Shown one piece after another: positions 1-10,886 of a stretch of 64,000 nt of DNA; positions within the stretch are counted from its first letter, which is position 1; each line of letters opens with the position of its first letter. Below the pieces are notes generated by a model. The model had not been told where the DNA came from. It saw only the letters and a list, made by a program, of their open reading frames with translations, and did no database searches. Source of the stretch: Crambe crambe (lineage: Eukaryota > Porifera > Demospongiae > Poecilosclerida > Crambeidae); the NCBI GenBank assembly GCA_963924555.1, contig OZ004592.1, positions 5,084,001 to 5,148,000 on the forward strand, read 5' to 3'. The position numbers were made by a program, and so were the translations under genes.

Positions 1-3000
1 AGGTGATCTGAATGTTACATGTTCATGTCCTAATAGATGGAAAGGAAATCGATGCCAAATAGGTAATTATTACATGCATGCAATATCTTGTAGCATGGAT
101 TTTGCATGAATGGAGGGACATATATTCTTCCATTGTCCAAATAGATAGAGTGGAAGCAAACAGGTAGCTAAGCTATACTATCACAGATTTGGCCAAATTG
201 GAGGTAGAATATTAATCTGCAATACAGTTATGTGTTTAATTCAGCAATTTTATATAGCAATATGTCGTCGTCGATTTTGCATGAATGGAGGGACCTGTGT
301 TGATCCGAATGTTAGATGCTCATGTCCTGATGGATGGGAAGGAAATCGATGCGAAACAGGTAAAAAGTTCTATTATAGTCATGACACTGGTCATACATGC
401 ATGTAATATCCTGTAGCATTGTGTGAGGATAGATTTTGCATGAATGGAGGGACCTGTGTTGATCCGAATGTTAGATGTTCATGTCCTGATGGATGGGAAG
501 GAAATCGATGCGAAACAGGTAAAAAGTTCTATTATAGTCATGACACTGGTCATACATGCATGTAATATCCTGTAGCATTGTGTGAGGATAGATTTTGCAT
601 GAATGGAGGGACCTGTGTTGATCCGAATGTTAGATGTTCATGTCCTGATGGATGGGAAGGAAATCGATGCGAAACAGGTAAAAGTTCTATTATAGTCATG
701 ACACTGGTCATACATGCATGTAATATCCTGTAGGATTGTGTGAGGATAGATTTTGCATGAATGGAGGGACCTGTGTTGATCCGAATGTTAGATGTTCATG
801 TCCTGATGAATGGGAAGGAAATCAATGCGAAACAGGTAAAAAGTTCTATTATAGTCATGACACTGGTCATACATGCATGTAATATCCTGTAGCATTGTGT
901 GAGGATAGATTTTGCATGAATGGAGGGACCTGTGTTGATCCGAATGTTAGATGTTCATGTCCTGATGGATGGGAAGGAAATCGATGCGAAACAGGTAAAA
1001 GTTCTATTATAGTCATGACACTGGTCATACATGCATGTAATATCCTGTAGCATTGTGTGAGGATAGATTTTGCATGAATGGAGGGACCTGTGTTGATCCG
1101 AATGTTAGATGTTCATGTCCTGATGAATGGGAAGGAAATCAATGCGAAACAGGTAAAAAGTTCTATTATAGTCATGACACTGGTCATACATGCATGTAAT
1201 ATCCTGTAGCATTGTGTGAGGATAGATTTTGCATGAATGGAGGGACCTGTGTTGATCCGAATGTTAGATGTTCATGTCCTGATGGATGGGAAGGAAATCG
1301 ATGCGAAACAGGTAAAAGTTCTATTATAGTCATGACACTGGTCATACATGCATGTAATATCCTGTAGCATTGTGTGAGGATAGATTTTGCATGAATGGAG
1401 GGACCTGTGTTGATCCGAATGTTAGATGTTCATGTCCTGATGAATGGGAAGGAAATCAATGCGAAACAGGTAAAAAGTTCTATTATAGTCATGACACTGG
1501 TCATACATGCATGTAATATCCTGTAGCATTGTGTGAGGATAGATTTTGCATGAATGGAGGGACCTGTGTTGATCCGAATGTTAGATGTTCATGTCCTGAT
1601 GGATGGGAAGGAAATCAATGTGAAACAGGTAAAAAGTTCTATTATAGTCATGACACTGGTCATACATGCATGTAATATCCTGTAGCATTGTGTGAGGATG
1701 AATTTTGCATGAATGGAGGGACCTGTACTTATCCGAATGTCAACTGCTCATGTCCAAATGGATGGGAAGGAAGTCAATGCCAAACAGGTAGCTGAAGCAT
1801 ATGTGTGATGTCTTATTAGGCACTTGTTTTTACATTCAGCAATATGCTATGATGGATCTTGTGAGAATGAGGGAACCTGTTTGCTTCCCAATACTTCCTG
1901 CTCATGTCCCATTGAATGGAAAGGAAATCAATGTCAGATGGGTATGACAGCTACACATTAACTACTATACCTATAGCAGCTGTAAATGATTTCTGATTCA
2001 GTGAATTGTACGGATGAATTTTGTATGAATGAGGGAAACTGCTCATATTATAACAACTGCTCTTGCCCCATTGAATGGAAAGGAGAACAGTGTGAAACAG
2101 CTACTGATAACTTTCATTTTATTAAAAACAATCAATTACTTATTATATTTGCACTTAGTGAATTGCACGGATGGATTTTGTTTGAATGGAGGAAACTGTT
2201 CATATTATAACAACTGCTCATGCCCCATTGAGTGGAAAGGAGAACAGTGTCAGATGGGTCAGTATATTCTCACTGTAGCTGCTACTATAATAATAAATTA
2301 TTTGATACAGTGAATTGCACGGATGGATTTTGTTTGAATGGAGGAAACTGTTCTTATTACAATAACTGCACATGTCCCATTGAGTGGGAAGGAGAACAGT
2401 GTCAGACAGGTATAAATACTTGAAGACTTCCAAGACAGACCCTTTACTGCTTACAGCTTTCTTAAAGAAAAGCATGCAGTGAAGAGTCTGGCCACACGAA
2501 ATGAAACTCATAAGTGATATGCATACTTGTCTGTGATTACATGCAGCTGTTTGTAGTGATGGTTTCTGCAAGAATGGAGGAAAGTGCTTGTACCCTGACA
2601 CAAATTGCTCCTGTATAGGAGAGTGGACAGGTCCTAAATGCTCACTACTAAGTAAGACCAACATCATAAGCATCACTCTTCATTCTATAATTATGGTATG
2701 TTATTTTTGTTAGGTAGATCCATCATACCATACATCAGTGTAGCAGCTGTGGTTCTATTCATTGCTATTATTTTCATAACTATGATGGCTGTAATTCAGT
2801 GCACCAGACGAAGGAAGAGGATGATCAGATCACATGACTTAAGGTAAAGAAATCTTGGTAGAGTTAAATCAAATTTCAATGCTCTCTTCAGTAAGTATAA
2901 GAGTACAAGTTATGCAGTGGAAACTATTTCCAATTATTTCAGAAAAAGAGAAGGAAAACTTCATCATTTGAAAACTCCAGTTACACCGCCATATTCTAGT

Positions 3001-3474
3001 AATGTTCATCGCAACAGATTCACCAAGTCCTCTAAACAGAGTACCAGCTACATACATGAAACGGATTTGTTATTATTACAATCATGAAAAATTGCAGAGT
3101 CACATGATGATGGATTGGATAATGTGGTGATGGATCAAAACACAGCATATGCAAGTCATTCAAGAGCTGGTGAGACAGGAAGTAGAGAAGAGCCGGAGTC
3201 ACATGATGATGGACTAGATGATGTGGTGATGGATCAAAACACGGCATACATAAGTCATTCGGGACAACTTCTCTCGGTTGGTGGGACAGGAAGTGAAGAA
3301 CCTAAGTACTATGAAGTACTACCCATTCGTATGAACGGTGTGAAAGAAATGGCTGAAACAGGAAGCAAAGAAGAGCCCAAGTATTATGAAGTACTACCCA
3401 TTGCAGAGAAAATGGCTCGAACAGGAAGCAAACAAAGAAGACCCCAAGTATTACCAATGACATGCAACAAGTGA
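1..3474 (+). CDS. R1: EGF-array type I receptor, 5' end outside window
   Basis: Predicted single-pass surface receptor; its first exons lie left of the window. EGF exons, each one domain and phase 1-1: 1-62 (partial), 258-359, 417-518, 576-677, 734-835, 893-994, 1051-1152, 1210-1311, 1368-1469, 1527-1628, 1686-1787, 1840-1941, 2002-2100, 2159-2257, 2311-2409, 2547-2651. Typical pattern is C-x5-C-x-NGG-x-C-x6-C-x-C-x2-W-x-G-x2-C. TM exon 2714-2843 encodes a helix starting RSIIPYISVAAVV and a basic stop-transfer CTRRRKR. Tail exons 2943-3040 and 3098-3474 carry two NTAY and two YYEVLP motifs; the 98-nt first tail exon supplies the one base that puts exon 3098 in frame. The exon at 2002-2100 has lost its GT donor (CT follows) and is probably skipped, which keeps the frame. 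The EGF types, last EGF and TM closely match R2. Ligand and function are not recognisable from sequence. Confidence 0.75.
94..163 (+). pseudogene. Degenerate EGF exon in R1
   Basis: The sequence keeps the FCMNGG core of the neighbouring EGF exons and the bordering AG and GT, but the middle of the domain is deleted and the EGF frame runs into TAG. It is a dead exon inside an R1 intron; skipping it does not disturb the phase. Confidence 0.6.
417..1787 (+). repeat. Tandem array of nine EGF exon+intron units
   Basis: Nine near-identical units of 158-159 bp, each a 102-bp EGF exon plus a 56-57 bp intron, start at 417, 576, 734, 893, 1051, 1210, 1368, 1527 and 1686. From 734 the units alternate between a DEWEGNQC type (734, 1051, 1368) and a DGWEGNRC type (893, 1210), giving a 317-bp higher-order unit. 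Introns are as similar as exons, so the copies are recent or homogenised. Confidence 0.9.
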
Positions 3475-3640
3475 ACAGTATGTAAGGAGAGTGATTTTTT
3501 TTTTTTACCTTGGATAAGTTAGTATTATACAACTACAATAATTTCCACTGACAGTTTAAGTATAAAATGCACAGCAGTGTCATTTTTCTCTTCTAGTTTA
3601 TTGTATTTCATTAGTATAGTAAACTACATAGATGATTACT

Positions 3641-4367
3641 TAGCCCCCGCCCGCCATATTATTCCAGCATAATTTTTGAGAATAATAGATCTTTGTAGCA
3701 TAATAGAATAATTCTAGAATAATTGGGGAATAACTAGCTACGTGCAGTACACACTTTGATTTTTACATTGTAAATTGGCTTATTATTTTGTTGGATCATC
3801 TTCACAGGTAATATTTACATGTAGATGATGTAGTAAGCAATTTAGGCAATTATTGCTAGGCTAGTATAGCTGAGCTTGCATAGCTTGGCCTGCTGGATAG
3901 TAGCAATGGCTTCCGAAGATATTCCAGTTCAAGAGCTGTTGTTTGCCTTCTGGACAGATTGAAATGCCCAAGAGAATCTGATTTAACATGTAAAAGAAAG
4001 GTACAAACCAATCCATGTAAGGGAGTCAAGAGAAGTAAAGGTGCTGCTTCTTTTGAATCACAGAATGTTTCTCTCTCATATAGAATTTCCTGATCAGCAT
4101 CTTTCTATCATTAAGGGTGAACTCTTGCAAATTCCTGTCCCTAAAACATGTTGTTTTTTTTTATGGATAAACAAGCATCATGACTATATAGAAACATCTG
4201 TCATGTTACAATAATAACACAACATGTCACAAACACTATAGAATTTGATGGAATAATAGCCTTTCTTGCCGGAATAAGTAGAGGTTTGGGGGGAATAATT
4301 ACCAACTTTTTGAGAATAAAAGAATAGAATAAAAGGGAAGAAATTGGGAATAATATGGCAGGGCCTA
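3641..4367. mobile_element. Non-autonomous DNA element with 9-bp target duplication
   Basis: A 727-bp segment is flanked by the direct repeat ATGATTACT at 3632-3640 and 4368-4376. Its ends are imperfect inverted repeats: left begins TAGCCCCCGCCCGCCATATT and the right end, read on the other strand, begins TAGGCCCTGCCATATTATTC. No coding capacity is seen inside. A 9-bp target duplication is typical of Mutator-like elements, so it is probably a Mutator-type MITE; the superfamily call is inference. Confidence 0.75.
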
Positions 4368-5789
4368 ATGATTACTGCTATTTCATAACTAATCCGTACA
4401 TATTTGCTACGAAGAACAACCACTATGAAAACAACAACCAACTAAGTACTGGCTACAAGAACACTATTCCTTCTTCTGCCCAGAAATACGGTCATTCTGT
4501 GATGGGCTAAGTTAGCCAGACGCAGTAGAAGAGCTACTACTTTGGCTATTTGTATAATTATTAGCATGTAATAGGTACATGGGTTAGTTGTGAATAGCAC
4601 AATTAACCCACCTATTACGTATACGAATCTAAATTTTACTTCATATGAGTGTCTAATTTTATTTCACATGAGTGCGAAGTAAAGACTTGTTATGAAAAAT
4701 TAGCCTCATTCCCAAGAGGATAGCTAAGTATCAGAAAATATTGCCATAGATAGTATATTACCGCCCCGGGATTGGAAACGGAACCAATTCCACGGGCAAT
4801 CCGTGTTATGAAGTCAACGCGCGCGCGCTTAAATCTAATAATTATTACAGAACATACAGTGATAATGTGCAATACATACAGTGCATGCTACTAGTGATGT
4901 GATGGACTCTTCTTCCTCTCCTTATTCATCAGTCGAGAAGGCTACTACACAATAATTGCAGCGAGCGAGCGAAGCGAGTGAGCTGACTCTCAGGTCATGA
5001 CTCATTGAAATTTTAAATATATATATATATATATCTAGGTCTACACTCCAAAATGCCCCAGGCGTACGTACGTACGTACGTACGTGTCGTGCAATAGTAG
5101 CGCCCCTGCGCGTGCATTTATGCGCATGCTCCAGTTGCAATTGCTTGATTGATTTCTACATCGCTTTGTATATAGCATGGTGGATAGTAGGGCTAGGCTT
5201 ATCTAAGTGGATTGTAGGCACTAGACATATCCAAGTGCTTTGTGGTAAGTACTTAGCTTTCTATGCATGCAGCTGCCTGCCACTTAGCTACATAACACAA
5301 CAGCAAAGCACAAATGAACTATCAGCTCAACATTTCTACAGCCTTTTGGGCAGCAGGCACAAGACTGACAAGAGGCTTATCTAAGCGGCTTGTAGGCACT
5401 AGGCTTATCTAAGTGCTTTGAGGTAAGCATGTATGCAGCTGCCTGCCACCACTTACATGACTCTTAACAATATCAAGCACTGAAGCCTATCAGCTACTTT
5501 AATTGCTCACTGTCAAATGCTGCACATTGCTATAGATACTCAACAGCAAATGAAAATCGTTGAAGAATACTTGCTTGCTCGCTCGCTGTCAACTGAATGT
5601 TGAACATTGCCCTAGTTATACTACACAATATAATAATTACTTTCTGGCTCAGATAGATTTGCATGCACAAGTAAGTGATCACAAAAATTGATGCAGAGTT
5701 GCTAATCTATATAATAATGTGCTTGTCAGTGCGTACATACGCACTACGTCACATTATGTCAAGGTATGCATCACAGTTAATAATTGAGA

Positions 5790-5890
5790 AAGAAAAAGAA
5801 AAAAACCTAATTGATTTGGGGCTCGAACCTGAGTCCTCGGACCTCGCCGGCCAACCCACTACTGCATGACTACAACGGCAATGCTATCAA
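5790..5890 (-). mobile_element. tRNA-derived SINE-like unit
   Basis: On the minus strand there is an exact RNA polymerase III B-box (GGTTCGAGCCC, plus-strand 5818-5828), preceded by an A-box-like stretch TGCAGTAGTGG (plus strand about 5855-5865), and followed by runs of T that could terminate pol III. Spacing fits a tRNA-like head, but the region does not fold into an obvious intact tRNA, so I call it SINE-derived, not a tRNA gene. Confidence 0.5.
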
Positions 5891-5907
5891 TATTTGATTT
5901 TTTTAAA

Positions 5908-6265
5908 GGTATTGCAAATCAGATATGCTATTGTTGTTTTTTTGGTATAGTTTTTTGTTTTTGACTGAATTCTGATAAGATAACACCAAAAGAGAAACAA
6001 ATAAGGGACAAACAAAAAACAAAAACAGATCAGATATGCTGGGTTTTTTTTTATTTTTTGTTTTTGATTGAATTCTGATGATCATGATTGTGACCAAAAG
6101 AGGGACAAACAAAAAAACAAGTGAACAGAAACCAAAAGAAAAACAAAATAATTTTGCAGATCAGATATGCTGTTGTTTTTTTGTTGTTTTTTTTTGATTG
6201 AATTCTGATGATATGAAACCAAAAGACAAACAAACAAGGGACAAGCAAAAAACAAGTGAACAAAA
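5908..6265. repeat. Tandem A/T-rich repeat, three units
   Basis: Three degenerate units of about 115-130 bp, each containing CAGATATGCT, a T-run, TTTTTGATTGAATTCTGAT and an A-rich stretch with GGGACAAACAAAAA. The low-complexity reading frames across it are artefacts of this repeat. Confidence 0.7.
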
Positions 6266-6329
6266 ATCAAAAGAAAGATAAAATAAAACAACAAAAACAC
6301 AACAGCAGTAAAATAAAGACCATCCAGTT

Positions 6330-6539
6330 CAGGGGGCAGGGTCGCAGCCATAAACTTGCATTCCCATGCCGAAGAGCAATGGCGACATGCCCGAAAAGGT
6401 GCTTGGTGGACGAGGTGGCATCATCCTCAACGAGGCCACCTAGAGTTTCAGCCACAAGCGGGATAAATTCAACTCCCACAGAGTAGCAAGATGAGAGATG
6501 GGAAGTCAGCTTGTGACGAATGTGCGCATACTTAGACAT
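6330..6539 (-). pseudogene. Retroelement reverse-transcriptase C-terminal remnant
   Basis: The minus-strand frame contains FIPLVAETLGG and, about 20 residues on, HLFGHVAIALRHGNASLWL. This resembles the conserved C-terminal end of reverse-transcriptase-like proteins of invertebrate retroelements (pattern F-[IV]-P-[LF]-V-x-E then R/H-x-x-x-[AS]-[IV]-[AS]-L-x-R-G-N-A). Nothing upstream continues the frame, so it is a fragment. It lies inside the 4745-8151 element and may be a nested insertion. Family assignment is from memory of the motif and moderate at best. Confidence 0.5.
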
Positions 6540-6569
6540 GACTGCGCATGCTCAGATTTAAATACAATG

Positions 6570-6795
6570 GCGCGAAATTCAGGGAGAGAGAGGCAGAGTT
6601 GAAGTTGAGAAACTAGAAGATCAAGAGAGAGAGAGGCAAAGAAGTCAGAGAGCACATTTCACTGAAGATGAAAGAGCAAGGGAGAGAGAGGGAGAGAAGT
6701 CGAAGAACACACTTGACAGAAGATGAAAGAGCAAGAGAAAGAGAGAGGTACAGAGTGAAGGAGAGAAGGGAGAGAGAGAGAGAGAGTATTAGGAG
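6570..6795. repeat. GA-rich low-complexity tract
   Basis: Purine-rich sequence dominated by GAGAGA runs with a loose repeat of about 60 bp (GAAGATGAAAGAGCAAG and variants at 6664 and 6719). Open frames on the opposite strand are serine/leucine-rich artefacts. Confidence 0.8.
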
Positions 6796-8194
6796 AAAAA
6801 TAACAGGGAAGAACAAAGACATATAGGCTAGGTGCTAATGAAACAAGCAGCACCTTGGGCCCATTGTCAAGTTTGAGGTTTGCAAGTGAAGCTCTCAACT
6901 GCTGTCACAATGGACTAGCTACCTCTTACTGATTATCCTTCTGCACTTAAAGAACTGTTTACTGGTTAAAATGAAATTTGGGACAACTTGGAATTGATCA
7001 CTAAAAGGATTTACTCCAGTTGAGAAATGGATTGAGTAACTAGCTAGCTATGTTGCACGTGAGAAAATCAATCCTTATGCAAACACTTGCAACCCTCTAT
7101 TGCAGGTTGTGGTACTTAATACAGTCAGACTCACTACAGATTAATGCATGTGAAAAGGGAGAATAAACTCAAGCGTACAAGTTAAAATCAAAATATTTGC
7201 ACAATTAAATCTCGCTTAAAGTTTGCACATTACAATTAGTGGAATCTGACATGATAATGCCCTTGCAATAGTCTCAAATAGACCTTTACTTGACATGCAT
7301 AACTTGTACCCTTCATATATGTCACTGGTAGCCACTCACTGCCAGTGAGTGGACACACACACATTCCGTGTGTAGAGTTTTTGCGGACGCAGGCATGCGC
7401 AGAGTTTCTGCGGGTACTCGCTAGTAATATAATATTATACCATCAAAATTATCAATGAACTTCAATGCCAAGATGCAGTCATCAGAGTTACCAACACAAT
7501 TTTGCTGGAATCAATCCGGCACAGTTACTAGAGAGACACAGGAGCTGCAATGCTGGAACAATTTTTAGGGTCATGTTGCAATCTATAAATGATACTGACA
7601 CTATTGATCATTTAATACTGGCATGAACTGTGGAGTGACTAGGATATCTGGAATGGAGTGCAGCAGTGGAGGTTACATGACTATTACTTTCTTGTACATA
7701 GCCGATGTTTCCTTCCTCCCATGAGTGCTCTAAGTAATTGGTTTATATTTTCACCATTAATGCAGTAACATGTATCTAATGCCACTCATTCTATAAAAGA
7801 AGGATGACTCTACTCACAAAACTAGATAATAAGCACAAACCTAAGTTATGAAGACTACCATTCCCCCGACAAATTTTCTTCTAGTTTTCTATATCGCTAA
7901 AGTGTGGAATTTAGCCATTATACTAGTAGGAATAATTGAAATTGTGGATGCAAATTATAAATACTAACCGCCGCTTGCAGTTTCCCTGTGAAAGAGCAGC
8001 CACACGCCTCCTAGCGGACCGCTGCAGCCCGTTGCTACCCACGTAACTAGGTAAGTTTCTTGGTCGCAAACCATAACACGGAGTGCCCGCGGAATTTTCA
8101 ATTAGCCTACGCTACCGTTTCCAATCCCGGGGCGGTAATATACTATCTATGATATTGCCAAGGTAGCTACGTAGCTGACCAGACTTTCAAAATG

Positions 8195-8278
8195 TAGAAT
8201 CACTTAGCCATGCAGATGCTACTTTGGAACCTCCAACTGAAGTCAAATGCAAGCAAAACAAGAAATTCCATATTCAGT
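8195..8278 (+). pseudogene. Orphan fragment of receptor tail tA
   Basis: The sequence matches the tA tail at 20409-20494, including the stretch CCTCCAACTGAAGTCAA, and encodes a decayed HAYATLEPP motif (here HADATLEPP). No splice sites, TM exon or further tail lie around it. It is a relic about 10 kb left of the nearest intact copy and just outside the 3.4-kb transposon. Confidence 0.8.
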
Positions 8279-8357
8279 TTAAAATTTTGGGTTATGATTT
8301 AGATTCTACTGGGGCCATTTCCTTTCCCAGTAGTCAGCAAGCTACTGTATATTAAGG

Positions 8358-9222
8358 CATAGATAGTAGACACGGAACAGGATTGGAAACTTAATACTAC
8401 CATGCGCGTGCTATCCGTGTTTGCCGGGAAATTTTGGCGCGAGATATGAATGCATAGTTACCACATAGTTAATGAGTTCTGCAAAAGATATCAGAGTAGA
8501 TATTAGTCTAGTAGCTTAATATTAGCTGGGCTAGAGTGTTTCCATGTTGTGTTTCTATAAAAATAATAAAACTTAATATGATACTAGATCTAGCTAAACA
8601 GTATAAATCTATGAGAGATTCAGTATCTCAAGGATTTTGAAAGATGAAGAGTTTAGTCTTCCTCTCCAGCCATCTATAGATGCCCATTCTTGTGCAGAGA
8701 GCTTTATGGAGTGGATAATAAAACATGATAATGCAAATAAATAATAATAATAACTATTTAACCCATAGTTTAACACTGCAATCAAAAAAAACTAACAGCT
8801 ATGAATCAATATAACATATATCATCCGATAGACAAACTATTATACTACTAAAAGATACCAAATACTTGACTTCTAAATTTATGCGAGTCCTGTTTTAGTC
8901 CCACAAATTGGTAGGCCTATAAAATCTTTAGCAACATATCCTACACCAAGAACAATTACTACATACTTTATTTCAGTCTATTCCAGTAAGAAACTTTACC
9001 TTCCAAACTTCTATAGGATAAAATTGCTAGAAAAGTACTTGCACTCGTAGCTCTAGTCCCACAAAGTCTGTACCTCTCTTCCTCAGAAAATGTATTGCGA
9101 CAATAGGGCTAAATTTTCTATGGTTACAACGCGGATAGCATGCGCGAAATGTATTAGCTTAATGGGCGTGACGTCACATGACGTAGGAAGTTTCCAATCC
9201 TGTTCCGTGTCTAATATCTATG
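8358..9222. mobile_element. 865-bp inverted-repeat element with 7-bp target duplication
   Basis: Terminal inverted repeats of 35 bp with one mismatch, beginning CATAGATAGTAGACACGGAA on the left. ATTAAGG is duplicated at 8351-8357 and 9223-9229. Ends share CATAGATA and the subterminal GGATTGGAAAC with the 3.4-kb element at 4745-8151, so the two belong to one family. No coding sequence is seen; this is a non-autonomous copy. Confidence 0.8.
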
Positions 9223-9229
9223 ATTAAGG

Positions 9230-10020
9230 GGAGCCTAGCAAGCAATTAGCTATATCTCCTGAGATTTGAATGGGTTGCTTAGACTGTGTTCCATTAATTG
9301 AATTGATTCAATAGTTTGTAGTTTGGAAACAAACAAAAAGGGAGATAAAATCATTGAGAATGTGCTATATAGCTAGCACTCTAGCTCTAAGTCGAAGTTA
9401 GTAGAAATGGCAGGTCAAAGGTCATCTCTTCTACCCTTTACTCTACAGGTTCTTAGAAGGCTACAGGGAACTATTACATCTACACAGAAGAGTCAAAAAT
9501 CTCACTAACATAACATAACACTGCCTATAGTGGGGGGAGAATATCCACCTGCTTGTGTGCAGAAAAATTTTCTTGCCACTTTATCTAACCATGTTTTGCA
9601 AAAAATATACAATCAAATGCATTTGGAATAAAGCACTCTCTCTTAGTTACTATTGTTCCATGCATTAACAGTTGTATAGTTATAAAATTAGACATAACAA
9701 CTTAATGGTAGGCTAATTATGCTGGCATAAATAATGAATAGCAGTATAATAAGCTTATAATAAACTGAATACCTACAATACATACCATACAGCTTCTTTT
9801 CGTGGATTTTGCTCAAAACATGTCCCTTGAATAATTTTTTTTTGCCTAAGTAGCCACATGTTGTATGTATACACATGCGCAATGCATAAACTGTAGTACA
9901 GATACTGCACATGTTACATTTCTGCGGCTTTATGTCAATGAACCAAGTGGCTGTTATCCATACCTCTTTAGTCGGATCAAAGTTCCTTTATCACCCGACA
10001 CATAAGCATTGAGATTGGTA
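9230..10020. other. Non-coding spacer
   Basis: No supported gene. A stretch near 9420-9500 (CTCTACAGGTTCT...AGAAGGCTACAG) recurs at about 38955-39000, so it is a dispersed repeat of unknown type. Confidence 0.6.
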
Positions 10021-10026
10021 TCGAAA

Positions 10027-10180
10027 TGCTTATGAGAGTTTGACCAGACCCTTCCCTTCCCTCAGGTTGTTAAAAGCTGTGAGACTAAGTACTTTATTGA
10101 CTGCTCCTGTCTTGGGTCCAGGGTTTAGTTCCACGTCCCCAGACAGAGCAATAGAATACCTAATAGGAACCAGGCTGGTC
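10027..10180 (-). pseudogene. Non-LTR retrotransposon remnant with a 2A-like motif
   Basis: The minus strand encodes SIALSGDVELNPGPKT, a match to the 2A consensus D-[VI]-E-x-N-P-G-P (motif on plus coordinates 10114-10140). 2A peptides cause ribosome skipping between Gly and the final Pro. 2A-like sequences are known near the start of ORFs of APE-type non-LTR retrotransposons of marine invertebrates. The frame closes about 30 codons later at TAA and no endonuclease or reverse transcriptase follows, so this is a decayed 5' fragment. Confidence 0.6.
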
Positions 10181-10886
10181 TTTTCTAGAGCGGTGGTTCC
10201 CTGGTCTTTCCCCCATGGCCACTACTCTCCTCCATAGTCTCATCTTCCTCAAGTGGCCCTGTAAGAAGTCCTTGACAGCCAGAGCACAGGTCTTGTTCAC
10301 CTGCATTACCTGATCAGGTTTGCCTTTTCAACACACTACTGTGTAGTAAAGAAAGCACAGGCCGATCAAGCGAAGTGAAAGAATGGCAAAGACCTGGTCA
10401 TTGATTTTGTTTATTGGCAACACCCTGTGAACACTGCACATGCACATGTCCAATCAAAATGAACGAAAATCAACTATCAGCTAAACAGACAGTAATAATG
10501 ATCACCACAGCTGTATACATAGCTAATTATGCAAAAAGCTGCAGGAGAAAATCATTATGGCTGAAATTGAAGTGTTCTAATCACTACTGGCAGCATGTAC
10601 ACACACAGAGTACTGTAACCCTCGCAAATGGCTGAGGTGACTAATATAAGCAGCTTTCTTTAAAAAAAAAGTTTTTGCACACAAAAAATATTAAAAATCA
10701 TGTAGTAGAGAATGCAGTTGCTATAGCTATGCAGCATAATAACTTGCAGTGCCAAAAAGTTTAGGCATACAATAAAAGTGTCTAATGGTTAATACCCAGT
10801 GAGTTTGGGAGGAGCCAACCTCAGTTCATTAGACTCACCCTAATAAAATAACCATCATATTATAAGTATGTCACTTTAAGTTATAA

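Larger units (their letters stand above)
4745..8151. mobile_element. 3.4-kb inverted-repeat element with 7-bp target duplication
   Basis: Perfect 37-bp terminal inverted repeats at 4745-4781 and 8115-8151, beginning CATAGATAGTATATTACCGC. The direct repeat ATATTGC flanks both sides (4738-4744 and 8152-8158). No transposase is recognisable inside; the interior holds a SINE-like unit, an A-rich tandem repeat, a reverse-transcriptase scrap and a GA-rich tract. The terminal sequence is related to the element at 8358-9222, which also has a 7-bp duplication. Superfamily not recognised. Confidence 0.8.

Noticed and set aside
4922-5140. 72-codon frame with repeated Arg/Thr near CGTACG repeats
   Set aside because: Low-complexity (ACGT and TA repeats) inside the 3.4-kb transposon, with no family resemblance.
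5817-5881. Intact tRNA gene
   Set aside because: The B-box is perfect, but no full cloverleaf or acceptor stem is apparent; a tRNA-derived SINE fits better.
10040-10237. Plus-strand frame of 65 codons
   Set aside because: Antisense to the 2A-like LINE remnant, whose motif on the minus strand is a far better explanation.
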